This document shows, in pieces, positions 52,505 through 63,325 of a stretch of DNA of 64,000 nt. The position numbers were made by a program, and so were the translations under genes. Location: assembly GCF_000005505.3 (NCBI RefSeq), contig NC_016133.3, positions 26,328,508 to 26,392,507 of the forward strand, written 5' to 3'. The notes under the pieces were generated by a model, which ran no database searches, was not told the DNA's origin, and saw nothing but the letters and a program-made list of their open reading frames with translations. Position 1 is the first letter of the stretch. Each line of letters starts with the position of its first letter. Source of the DNA: Brachypodium distachyon. Taxonomy: Eukaryota > Streptophyta > Magnoliopsida > Poales > Poaceae.

Positions 52505-55500
52505 ATGGCTTCCTCCTCTCAAGATCTCGCCATCATGGACTCCACCGCCCAGCACGCCGAAGAGGAGATGGGGTCCGAGCGAGCCGAAAAGGAGGGCTCG
52601 GACGTCACCGCCGCTGACATCGAGTGGCTCCGCCGGACACGCCGTATCCCGGTGGAGGTAGAGTGCCGGATTCCCGGCGACGAACTAGTATCGGCTCCCA
52701 AACTCGGTGAGTACGTCGTCTTCATCTCCCACTTCGAGCGTGGTTTCGGTCTTCCAGTGAGCGAGTTTTTGCACAACTTCCTAGAAAAATTTGAACTCCA
52801 GCCTCACCACCTTACGGCTAACGCCATCCTCACTTTGTCGTCCTTCATCACCTGCTGTGAAGGCTATCTCGGCCTATGGCCTTCCGTCAACCTCTGGTGC
52901 AAATACTTCACTTTCCGACCTCAGGTCATCCCGGATCCAGAAAATCCCGACGCACCAAAGCAATGACCCACTGTGGGGCCGCCACCGTGATTCCCGATGG
53001 AATTCGATCTTTCCCCGCATCCAAGGTATCGAGTCTTGCAAGAAATGGCTCAAGACCTTCTTCTACGTGAAGAACGCGACCGCTTCCGACATGATCAACT
53101 TGCCGAAGTTTGAAGTCGGCCCGCCGGAATCCAAGAAGAATTGGAAATACGATCCCAAGGATCTCCTCCCGGAGATTAACGAGATCCACCAAGGCATCGT
53201 TGAGCTCAAGGAGCAAGGGATGTCGGCCGATGATCTGCTGGCGACATTCATTAGCCGGCGCGTATCTCCGGTGCAGCAGCGGACACACAAGATCTGCCAT
53301 ATGAGTGGCCGGCATGACCCAAACCGGACTTCCACGTTCGGGTTGACGAAGCCCGAGATTCGGCGCCGGGTCAAGTCGATTGCCAAGACCACCCTGGAAG
53401 ACAAGTGGGAATGGGGCATGCTGCCCTATGACAGGGATCACTCCGCGCACAATGTAAGTTCAAGAAAACTCACGCCTACAATTCTTTTACTCCGACATAC
53501 TTTTTTATGCCGGCTTTTAACTTATATGCTTTCATTCCGGCCTTACTTTGCCCTTCGTTCAGAAATTTTCCCTACAGCGTGCCGAGGATGCAGATGATTC
53601 AGATATCCACTGGTGTCCGGATCGCGAGGATGCAGATCTAGAGGATCCGGATTCCGAAGACCACATGCCGATTCCCTATGCCGGCCCCAAACGATCTGCT
53701 CAAGATTTATTGAAGTCCACACTATTGCCTCAGAGGCATACAACCCGCCAATCTTTTCCTTTTGTACTTATATCTCCATTTCATCCGATTTCAGCTAACC
53801 CGGGGGGCCCAGTGATCGACGCAGTTCCCGTGTCAGTGGGCGGGAAACGCGCTGCTTCTACGAATCTTCCGGAGAAGAAGAAACGTAAGAAGACCGCCGG
53901 CCGAGTTCCGAAGTTGAGGCCCATGTCTACCGGGTAAGCTATTTTTTGCCGAGTATACCCTTTGATACCAACTATCCATATCTATTCTAGCTTTCCTTGT
54001 ATGCCATGACTCAGCAAAATTCTTCTTTTCGTAGGGACGCTTTGACTGCGACACAGAGTAAGTCTTGTATCGCGTCTGAGATTCCGGCTGCCCCATCTTC
54101 TTCGGCCAAGACCCAAGACCAACCAACGGATGGGGCCAAGATCACTGAGGATCCCGTGTCGCCAATCCGGGTAGATTATTCCGGCACTTGCATTTCGGGC
54201 GCCGAGGTTGAGGCCTCCGAGGCCGAGAAGATAGCGTCTCCGGAGAGGCCGGAGCAAGAGCAGCAACAACAGCCGCCACAAACATCACAACAAGGGCAAC
54301 AACAACCACTGCCGATAGTGACACCGCCGATAGCACCGCCGCCACCACTGTCGTAACAAAGGAGGACCAGGAGTTCTGTCATTCCTCCGGACAACAGCCG
54401 CCGACATCTTCTGCATCCGAGCAGACTCTGGATGTACGGGTGCAAGTCCGATTGGTTCGTATGCCGGCTTTGGGACCACTCAGCAGTACCGAAGGAGTTG
54501 CCCAGAAGACAGCGAGTGGGCGGAGTTGGGGCTCCTTTAGGCACTACGCCATGGATTGGAACAACGCCAACTCCTATGAGGTGAACTCCGGCACCTCTCA
54601 GTTGGCGCAGCAATCACCATTGGTAGGACCGGCGCTGTCAACGGCGAATCCTACCACCGTCTCGGCTAGGATGTTTCAGACGAGGGTCGCCATGTTCGAG
54701 GCCAGCAATGCTGCCGAGGTAACAATTTTCTCCGAATTCCTTACACTCCCTTTAATATAAACATACTATCCCTAGTCCTCGAGGTTCAGGATGAGTAAGA
54801 AATAGTCGACCTGAAGCTCTTTCAAGAACTTCAATTACTATTCCCCGAGATTTGGGCTGAGTTAGGATAACTCGGCCGGAAGCTTAGAACGAGAAGTTTA
54901 ATTCCGCCAAAGTAGACTTCAACTACTGTTTATGACTAACTCTTTAGTGTTTCTCTGTAGGTTTGCATGAACACCCGAACTAAGTGCTATAATGTGCTTC
55001 TTTCGGATCACCCGCGGCTTGCTGACCAGTACAAGGCGTTGCAGGCCGAGCTGCAGAGCAAGGGTAAGTTTCCTCTTGCCGACAGATCTATCATGCCAGG
55101 GTTAGCTTGAATTGCTACTTCTGCATTTTGCCGATATTGATATGTGCCGACATAAACAGCTAGAGCAGATAGTCAAGTTGACGAGCTGCTGAAGCGGATC
55201 TCGGAGCTGCAAGGTATGGTAACTTCTGTGCTTCAATTTGCACTTGTTTCATTTTAAGCATATTCAATCCGCTCCTTTGGCACAGGCGAAAAAACCAAGT
55301 TAGAGGAACAGCATCAGGACGAGGTGTCTCGGCTGAAGGCGCAGCTTGACGAACAAGGCCAAGCACACAAAGCCGAGATAGAGCAACTCTCCCCTGCTGT
55401 CTCTACCCATGCCGAGGAAAAGACTCGCTTGGAGGGCGAAGCGCAGAAGTACAAAGACCTTCTCGCGAGTGCCGAGACCAATGCTTCCTCGGTGCAGAAA

Positions 55501-56170
55501 AAGCTGGACTAGCACAAGAACACAAGTCGTGCCTGCTTGCGATATCTCGGAAAAATTGATACACTTCTAAGCAGTAAGTTGTTCTTGCTCTTCAATTTTC
55601 AGCCGGCATAAACCATATGTCGGGATTTATCTTGAGTTTACTATCTTCTTGCAGAGATCTTTCCTCAATCCACCGAAGGTGCTCAGGCCGCAGTTACCAA
55701 GGCCCGAGGAAAGAGAGATCAGGCCTCGGCCCTGCCGCAGGAATACGATATAGAAGATTATCTCGTCAGTTTGGTAGCTCGGATCAAGCCGCTGAAGTCT
55801 TATGGAGTCGACATGCTCGATGCGGGCATTCGCGTCTTCCGCGCTCTCTGGCCGGATATAGATACCCCGGCCTCCATCCCGATTCTGGTGAAGCGCTTGA
55901 TGGAGGTGGAAGACCGGCTGAATTAATGGCGGGAGTCCGCCGCTCGTGTCGGTGCCGATGAGGCCTTGTCCTTCGTACTTTCTTGGTACGAAGGCATCAA
56001 CCTCAACGTGCTGCAGATGATGCGTGCCAGGTCGCCATTCTTGACCAATCCGGAGCTGATCAAGAAGCGCCAGGAGCGGGCTTACTCCTTCAGCCAATAC
56101 GCCGACATCCATTCCTTCGTGGAGGGCCCGAAGTCGGATGAAGAAGGAGATGAAGACTGCGATGAATAAG
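52505..56170 (+). pseudogene. Antisense ORF (aORF) of Gypsy element 4, with exon-intron-like structure
   Basis: The ORF opens MASSSQDLAIMDSTAQH, an in-frame Met downstream of the TATA box (an in-frame Met at 52316 is also possible). It has WLRRTRRIPVEVECRIPG and FERGFGLPVSEFLHNFLEKF, then ANAILTLSSFITCCEGYLGL. This block matches the plant-transposon protein type seen antisense in Tat/Grande elements. After a frameshift near 52960 it continues WLKTFFYVKNATASDMI to HSAHN with a good donor (AAT|GTAAGT, about 53452) and an acceptor before CGTGCCGAGG at about 53578. Later parts are Gln/Pro-rich, coiled coil (about 55160-55510) and an acidic C-terminus (EGPKSDEEGDEDCDE, stop at 56167-56169). A TAA at 55924 also interrupts. 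Function is unknown. Confidence 0.7.
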
Positions 56171-56909
56171 GCGAGGACAAAGAAGAAGATGTTGACGAAG
56201 AGATCGACGCTGACATGCCTCCTGCCGGGACAAGTGGTCCGGCGCCAGGGCCGGCGATCCTCCAGCTTAATTTATCTTTTGATTTTGCCAAAAAACTTGA
56301 ATCGTTAGATCCCCGGGATGCCGGGTGCATATGTAAATATACGCTCAAGTACTTTTGTGTGATGCATGGTGCTTTAATTAGCTAATTAAAGTGCCATTTT
56401 GCTTTCGGCTAAGTCCTCGAGTTTATTTTCTTGTCGGCTCAATTCCATGACCTCGGTTCTTGTCTACCTTTTTGGCGTTCGACGTATGAATCGTAAGGTC
56501 ATAAAATAGAGCATTCAATACTTAAACTTTGAAACTAGCTTGGAGCCATTCGGCATAACAGATGAAGAAATGATATTGGGTTAGATAAAAAGGCATCTCT
56601 CGGCTCGCCCGTTTGCTTGTTTCCTCATTCGTTTTTCATGTGTACGACAACTTCTAGCTCTTGCTCTTGCTTGTCATGAAGCCGGGTTGCGGACATCAGC
56701 TAAGTTGAAGAGTGAGCTTTCGATATCGACACATTACTAAGCCGACATAAGATTACACAACCGAAGCCAGCCGACACAGAGAAGTGAAAACATGCACAAC
56801 AAATACAGAGAGGGGAGTCCCCGAGTTTCTTTTGAGAACCCAGTAGTTCATTCATTAACTTAAAATAACCGACATGTAAAAACTGTACAGCGATACAAAC
56901 ACTTATCTC
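56171..56909. other. Convergent 3' region between antisense ORF and pol of element 4
   Basis: About 0.7 kb in which the two oppositely oriented coding regions end towards each other. AT-rich, with a short Glu/Asp-rich tail frame at the left. No separate gene or repeat recognised. Confidence 0.55.
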
Positions 56910-58145
56910 TCAAGTATAGAAGGGACGAAACAAAGCTACATTCCACGGCCTCTTGGTTTCCTCGCCGGATCTGTCCATCGTACTTGCCTCCTGGTCCTGT
57001 GCATCTATAAGATAGTAAGAATCATTGTGCAGAGCTTTGCTCACGATGAAGGGTCCCTCCCATGGAGGCGACAATTTGTGCATGCCGGCAGTGCGTTGCA
57101 CAAGCCGGAGCACCAAGTCTCCTTCTCAGAATACTCAAGGATTTATCTTCCGGCTATGATAGCGTCTGAGATTTTGTTGATATATGGCTGATCTGGACAA
57201 AGCCAATTCTCGTGCTTCTTCGAGCAAGTCAACATCATTTTCTCGGGTTTCTTTTGCCTCTGCTTCCGTATACATGGTTACTCTTGGCGACTCATGCTGG
57301 ATGTCGGCTGGCAAGACAGCTTCTGCCCCATATACGAGGAAAAATGGCGTATAGCCTGTGGAGCGATTTGGGGTTGTCCCGAGACTCCACAACACAGCTG
57401 GGAGCTCATCCAACCAGCACCCGGGAGTGCGCTCTAGGGGATCAATTAGCCGAGGTTTTATGCCGGACAATACCAGCCCATTCACTCTTTCGACCTGCCC
57501 ATTGGACTGAGGATGTGCCACCGAGGCAACATCAAGTCGAATCTTTTTCTCCATGAAGAATCGTGCAAAGGCTCCTTCGGCAAAGTTTGTGCCGTTATCC
57601 ATGATGATACTATGCGGGTAACCGTATCTCAAAATGATGCCTTTTAGGAATGACGCCGTCATTTTTCCGTCACACTTTGGTATCGGCTTCACCTTGATCC
57701 ACTTGGTGAATTTATTTACCATGACTAGGATATGCGTCATGTTTCCGCGTGCTCGCTTGAAAGGTCCCACCATGTCCAAGCACCAGACAACGAACGAACA
57801 AGTGATTGGGATAGTCTTGAGTTGTGACGCCGGCATATGGATTCTGCTGGCATACCTCTGGCAACCATTGCACTTCCTAACCATGTCTTCTGCTTCTTGT
57901 AGTGCCCTCGGCCAGTAAAACCAGTGCCGAAATGCTTTGGCTACTAACGCTCTTGAGGATGCATGATGACCACATTCACCTTGGTGAATATCTCGGAGGA
58001 TCTCCTGTCCTTCTTCTGGTTCGACACAACATTTGTAACACGTTGGTGACACTTCTCTTGTATAGCTCGTCGTTGATGATGGTATACGTTTTTGCCCTTC
58101 TCTGCACCTGCCTTGTCGATACTTCATCATTTGGCAAGCTTCCAT
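56910..58145 (-). pseudogene. Gypsy element 4: integrase
   Basis: The long minus-strand frame (58145-57135) contains the zinc-binding residues (DIHQGECGHHASSRAL and CNGCQRYAS). It also has all three catalytic positions: VVWCLDMVGPFKRA (Asp), SIIMDNGTNFAEG (Asp) and PQSNGQVERVNGLVL (Glu). It is the only integrase in the window with an intact D-D-E triad. It continues STGYTPFFLVYGAEAVLPAD to LRRYHSRKINP and a TGA. The C-terminal frame (57116-56910) resumes VLRLVQRTAGMHKLSPPWEG and ends LFRPFYT. One stop separates the parts, so the protein is broken only at this point. Confidence 0.85.
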
Positions 58146-58302
58146 CTACCCTGTGCGATATGATTGGCTGTGCCCAAGCCAGCACATGACGAGTTGTGAA
58201 GACTAGTTCGTCAATCTCCATCGGTTCAATCGCCATTGCTTCAGCCGCGTTAGATCGTTCAGTCCCCGGGTTACTTGAACCACTACCGACATCAATGTCC
58301 AT
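57976..58302 (-). pseudogene. Gypsy element 4: linker between RNase H and integrase
   Basis: The frame reads MEIDELVFTTRHVLAWAQPI, VQRRAKTYTIINDELYKRS and VTNVLQMLCRTRRRTG. RRAKxYTIINxELYKR is the standard bridge to the integrase zinc domain in grass Gypsy elements. It is one frame off from the integrase frame (58145), where the sense continues CYKCCVEPEEGQEILRD, so a frameshift lies in the overlap. Confidence 0.8.
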
Positions 58303-58970
58303 TGGGATGACCTCGGTTTCCTGGTTTGTCGGGATGAATATTGACTCGGATTGGTGGTTTCCGCAGATGCTCTAGTGCTATGCCGGCCGGGATGGCCTGT
58401 CGCATTGACCCCAGTTTAGATAGAGTATCGGCTGCCTCATTTTCTGCCCGAGGTATATGATGAAATTCACAACCCTCAAAATGACCGTTGATTTTTTGCA
58501 CGTGAAAACGATATAATGCCATGTTGGCATCCAGTGCATCCCAATTGCCGGAGGCTTGCTGGATCACTAGATCAGAATCACCAAAACATTGAATTTGGCG
58601 GATACCAATTTCCTTGGCCATCTTGAGCCCATGGACGAGTGCCTCATAATCGGCGACATTGTTGGACGCTGCAAAGTGAATCTGCAACACATACTTCAGT
58701 TAGTCTCGTTTGGGCGAGGTGAGGACTATGCCGGCACCAAGCCCACTCTTCATTTTTGATCCGTCGAAATGCATTCTCCAGTAATTCGTCTCAGGCGGTG
58801 GTGGCTCATATTGCATCTTGGCCCAGTCGACTAGGAAATGTGCCAACGCCTGAGATTTTATTGCATCTCTTCTGTCAAACTGCAGCGCGTAAGGCACTAG
58901 TTCAGTGGCCCACTTGGCTATTCGGCCACTCGCATCTTTATTGCTCATAATCTCCAAGATCGGTGTTGTT
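58292..58970 (-). pseudogene. Gypsy element 4: RNase H domain
   Basis: The frame from 58957 reads SNKDASGRIAKWATELVPY, IKSQALAHFLVDWA and WRMHFDGSKMKSGLGAGIVL (first Asp), then a stop near 58700. The next frame gives SNNVADYEALVHGLKMAK (an Asp in place of the usual Glu in the AEYEAL motif), QCFGDSDLVIQQ (Asp) and PRAENEAADTLSKLG (last Asp). Element 4 is cut off here: no RT, protease or gag follows to the right, where LTR sequence of another family begins at about 58970. Confidence 0.8.
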
Positions 58971-59864
58971 TCAGCTGCACACGGGGTCCCACTGATACGG
59001 GACGCGTGGGTCGCTAGTGACGAAGACCCATCAGGAAGGACTCCCGAAAAGCGACGAGCCCAGGAAGCCTGCCTCGAGGAGACGACCCCTAGTGAAGCTA
59101 AAGCTAAGGGCCGAGTACAAGATGCTCCCGGGAACTCCGGTCCCGGGAAGCCGAAGGAACGCCTCCCGGCAACTAGCAGGTGCGCTAGCCGAGAAGGTGC
59201 ACCCTAGCAACCCGTGCTCGGGCATGCAGGCAGGACCCGTGGAACAGTGAAGATAGGACAAGACGGCGGGCGCAGTGCATTTAATGCACCGACAGGAGTC
59301 TTATCAGCAGGCCTAGGCTTGCTTAGCAAGGCTAGGGCGGCTACCCTGAGAACCATTTTTTCTACCGTGTACAGTGGAACGGGCGCTGCAAGGCGTCCAT
59401 CATGGATGAGCAAAAGTGTATTTCGTGTGGCTGTGACACGCGTCCAGGCAACATGTCATGCTGCATGCATTGGCAACTGTGGTATCTCCTTGTCTATAAA
59501 AGGAGGGCCAATGCCACCGGTCAAAGGGTTGGAACCCGAGTGGTTAGGAAATAGCACGGCGTTCACCTAAGTAGCCAATCCGGGAACTCTCCGGGTGATT
59601 TGTACGCACTCAAACTGGTGAATACAACTCAAAGCAGAACGTAGGGTATCACACCTCTGGGTGGGTAAAACTCTTGTGTCTACACTTCGTGTCTATTGCC
59701 ACGCAGGCGATCGCCGGAGCGATCACCTCGCCCTCCACCGAACCTGGGTAAAAACTCTTGTGTCTACACTTCGTGTCTATGAGCACAGCGCGTCGCGTGC
59801 GACACCGACGGAGTCTCGCCCCACTCATCCGAGGGCACCGGGTGACAGGGCAGAGGGCAGCCGG
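58970..59864 (+). repeat. LTR related to that of Gypsy element 3 (copy B)
   Basis: The sequence has the same order of landmarks as the LTR at 21050: CCCGGGAAGC words, a TATA box in TCTATAAAAGGAGGGCC (TATAAAA at 59495-59501), a GTCAAAGGGTTGG-type leader, and a CGTAGGG...CACCTC-GGGTGG block. CTGGGTAAAA-CTCTTGTGTCTACACTTC-type text occurs twice (about 59663 and 59746). Its left end adjoins truncated element 4 and is not precisely defined. Confidence 0.65.
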
Positions 59865-60575
59865 TGTCGCACCCGTGGCACCCGGGGTACTACCGCTGCA
59901 TGACACGTGGGTCGCCTCGCTTTCTCCCCGGAAGGATCACACCCCGGGCGGCAATATACAAGCTGCCCGGCAAGCTACCAGTCCGGCAGGGCTAGCGGGG
60001 CTTCGGGGGAGAATTCCCGCCTGGGCACCTCCCGGGAAGCTACTTGCTGGGAGGAGTGTTCCCGGGCACTGGTTTCCATTGTGAGAGCGGGACCGAGCAA
60101 GCAGGACAACGACGCCACGTGGGCGCGCGGCAGGCACCCTACGCGCAGGGTTCGTCAGGACAAGGAGTGAGGCGCACGTCGTGTTTAATGAACTGACAGA
60201 AAGGGGATTCCCTGTCAAGTCAAGCAAACAGTGGCTGCTCAAGAGTAGTTTTTAGGCCTTTAGACCCCTAGCTACCGGGCTAGTATCCTTGCATGAATGC
60301 TAGCGCACCGAGGAGAAGCTGCCCGAGCTGCCTGCTTGCCACTTGTAAACCATGCACAGTGGCTCCTGTGGTATCCCCTTGGCTATAAAAGGAGAACCCC
60401 CACCATCGGTCAAAGGGTTGGCCGACCAACTCGTAGTGCTACACTAGTAGTAGCCCAAAGTAGCAAGGGACACTTAGCCAAAAAGTGAGCACCCAAGGGC
60501 TCCCCCCGGCAACCTGTAAGTACTTGCTCTTCTGTCAATACAAGCTCAGACAAGCAGGACGTAGGGTACAAGCCC
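59865..60575 (+). repeat. LTR related to that of Gypsy element 3 (copy C), 3'-truncated
   Basis: It begins TGTCGCACCCGTGGCACCCG, shares GAATTCCCGCCTGGGCACCTCCCGG with copy A, and has its TATA box at 60384-60390 (GGCTATAAAAGGAGAACC). After AGGACGTAGGGTACAAGCC the similarity to copy A ends near 60575 and a different LTR begins. No gag-pol lies between copies B and C, so they may derive from tandem LTRs or unequal recombination. Confidence 0.7.
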
Positions 60576-63153
60576 CGTTCGCCGAGCCGCCACCGCCCTA
60601 GTGATCCTTGCGACGCCGTGAAGCTCCCCCATCTATTCATTTTCTTCCCTGAGTCCCGATTCGTCGAATCGTTCGTCTCCGGGAGGATTTGGGTATGAAC
60701 TTGTTTAAGTTCACTGCAGCTGTTGTTCTTCGGTTAGCTCTGTTTAGGCATCGTTTGCTATCAAACCAATGATCATTATGTGCTCTAGATTTCACCATTT
60801 TGTAGAGTGAATGTTCCTCTACAAATTCTCTGTAGACATTAGCCGTAGATGGTTCATCTAGTGCTTTGCATCGTCGTCGCAAAATGGTATTCTAATCAGT
60901 TTCTCTGCCGTATCTCTGCCGCGGCAGAAAGTTGCAGCATCATTCTTAGGGGGTAGCCTTATTCGCAGCAATTCTCGTTGTTGCCCGTAGCATCATTTTA
61001 GTTGTTTCTTTTTGTAGATTGAACTTTAGGAACACCCCTTCACAGCCATTTTCTAGTTGGACCATTTCAACTTCATCTTCACTAACAGCACGACGGTAGC
61101 CACATTCACATGTTCATAGCTACTGCCTCATATCTCCATAGTTAGTGAAACCAGTGCCATTTGAAAGAGTAGATCATATTCTTGAATTTTTTTTGTTTAT
61201 TTCTCTGTCATTGGAATAGTTTAGCACCAGTAGATTTTCAGTAGAAGTTAGTATTCTTTGTCTGTCAGAATCTGACTAGCCACCTTTGCAAGCCAGTAAC
61301 TTCTAATCTGTTTATCCAATTAACCTGAAACCTGTTGCGTTAGTTAGTACAACCTTAGAACTATACTGTAGCGTAGGTTTCATGTCATGTTCTGTACTTT
61401 AGCACCTATTACTTGTCAATCCTAGTTGCTATCTGTTAACAGTAGCATATTTCTGAATTTTCAGACTTAGCCACACTAGCCTTAACCTTAGGCTTTAGAA
61501 CTTGAATTGTTAATACTATGGTATTACTTAGATGACGGTATTACTTAGATGACGTTTAGGTTCTGTTTTGTATGCTTGTGATACATCCTTTATCCGATGT
61601 TCATTTGGAGTTATATTTGGATTTTGAGAGATGTTTGGAACTATGCATTTATTGTCGTTTCGTTCTACGCGTTAGATTATTCGGATTGCGATTGCGAAGA
61701 GTGCCAGGGAGTTGACGACCGCACCAACTTCTCTGATCCAGGCAAGTTACACTTATTGACCATGTAGAACCTATATTTTTGCTTATGCTATTTTGTTTAC
61801 AACATCATAGGGATGCATGTTAGAGTTATTTCTTTATGAAGTATTTATCAAATGCGTTTTCAACATGTTTAGTTATTCCTAGTAGATTGCTTATAGGATA
61901 TATTGCCATGCCACCAAAAACCATAGGTTCTGTATATACATTTTTCCAAAGCATGCTATACTATTATAACGGGACGGGACCCAAACTATATTGCAAAGTA
62001 CTAAGTGCTCTTTATGAGCGAGTATGTTTTTGGAAAAACGTTTTCAAAACAAAACCAAAATGTTTTATCTGGATGGAGTGGTATGATGGAGGCCAGTTGG
62101 CTGTCGGCAAGTGTTGTAGCCCCGTAACGGGTACACGCTCAGGAGAAGGTGGGGACCGCTGTCCAGAAATCCAAGAGTTCAAACCTTCTCATGTACCCAA
62201 AGGCTTCATGTGCAACCACTTGCTATTATGGGCTCTGGCTTGGTCGAGTAACTAGCGGGAAACCCTTACCTGGGTATCGCCATCCGGAGAGGAGCCAATG
62301 TGCTCATATGGGGCGGGCGGTGCCAGAATTAGGTATCAGGGGGCTTCTAGTGAAAGACTTCGTCACAATCTTTACCTGTTGCGCACGCTTGTCGTCAGGC
62401 AACACTTTGGACTGATCGTGTCAAGTGGGTAAAGTGTACAAACCTCTCGAGAGTGTCAATCTAATCGATTAGCCATGCCCCTGGTTACGGGCGACCTTGA
62501 GTCATTAAGTCAGGAGAAGTGGAGATCTTCAAGTTTTGTTTTCAAAAACCCCAAAACTGTTTTGACTCGATGGAAGGTTCCACAGAATGAGTCAGGAAAA
62601 AGGGATGCTATGTGAGTGTCAGTTGTCCCAGAGTGCATAGCTAGGTCGTGGAGTGAACATCCACAGAATGACCATACTATTGTTCAAACCCTGTTTTATC
62701 AAAACTTCAGGATATAGATTTTCAAAGGAAAATACTATGAGTATTTCGAAACCCCAAAAGCAGTATTTTGCAAAAACAACCCTAGTAGCCAAACTAGGAA
62801 ATCCTACATCATTTCCATGCATTCCTCCTAACCACACAGGTGTGACTTGCAAGTACATTCAATGTACTGACCTGCACCTATCATGTGCAGAGTGTGACGC
62901 TTAAGAAGAAGACGCAGGGTCGCGAGTCTACACTCAACTTGCCTGTGGCGTTGATGGGACTCCCTCTTTATCAGTGTGTTTTTATTTGAACTTCCGCTTG
63001 GCTTGTATTAAGTACTCTGGATTTGTTAATCGAACCGATGTAATAGACATGTGTATGATATTTCATCAATGGAACTGTGTGTGCTAGCATTTGATCCAGG
63101 GACTAGCACAGTTTACACAGAGGTCCGGATCCTTACGGGTCTGGGTCGCCACA
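60576..63153 (+). repeat. 5'-truncated LTR of the solo-LTR family (diverged)
   Basis: This stretch aligns in the opposite orientation with the solo LTRs at 2522-9006. The shared landmarks are GATTGCGAAGAGTG near 61690 and the end GGAACTGTGTGTGCTAGCA with GATCCAGGGACTAGCACAGT near 63070-63110. The other copies have the same text near 3060-3125 and 2540-2605. It ends GTCGCCACA at 63153, two bases before a primer-binding site, so it is the 5' LTR of an element that continues to the right. The family start TGTAACATCCC is missing. ORFs in it are not conserved and are not called as genes. Confidence 0.75.
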
Positions 63154-63155
63154 GA

Positions 63156-63170
63156 TGGTATCAGAGCGCA
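63156..63170 (+). promoter_or_regulatory. Primer-binding site for initiator tRNA-Met
   Basis: TGGTATCAGAGCGCA starts two bases after the LTR terminal CA. TGGTATCAGAGC is the standard plant retrotransposon site complementary to the 3' end of initiator Met tRNA. It fixes both the LTR boundary and the plus-strand orientation of this element. Confidence 0.9.
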
Positions 63171-63325
63171 TGTTGCCTGTAGGTCGTGACCCTAGTATTG
63201 GAAAAGCCATAAGGACTTATTTTAAGTAAATCAAGATGAATATATACCGATACTTATACTCCTATTCTTGTCTATCTAACATGAATTCCAATTCACTCTT
63301 CTCATCTTTGTTAAGAATTGTCTAG

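Noticed and set aside
61836..62415. Plus-strand ORFs of 88-139 codons within the truncated LTR
   Set aside because: They fall in LTR sequence, are not conserved in the solo LTR copies and contain no domain.
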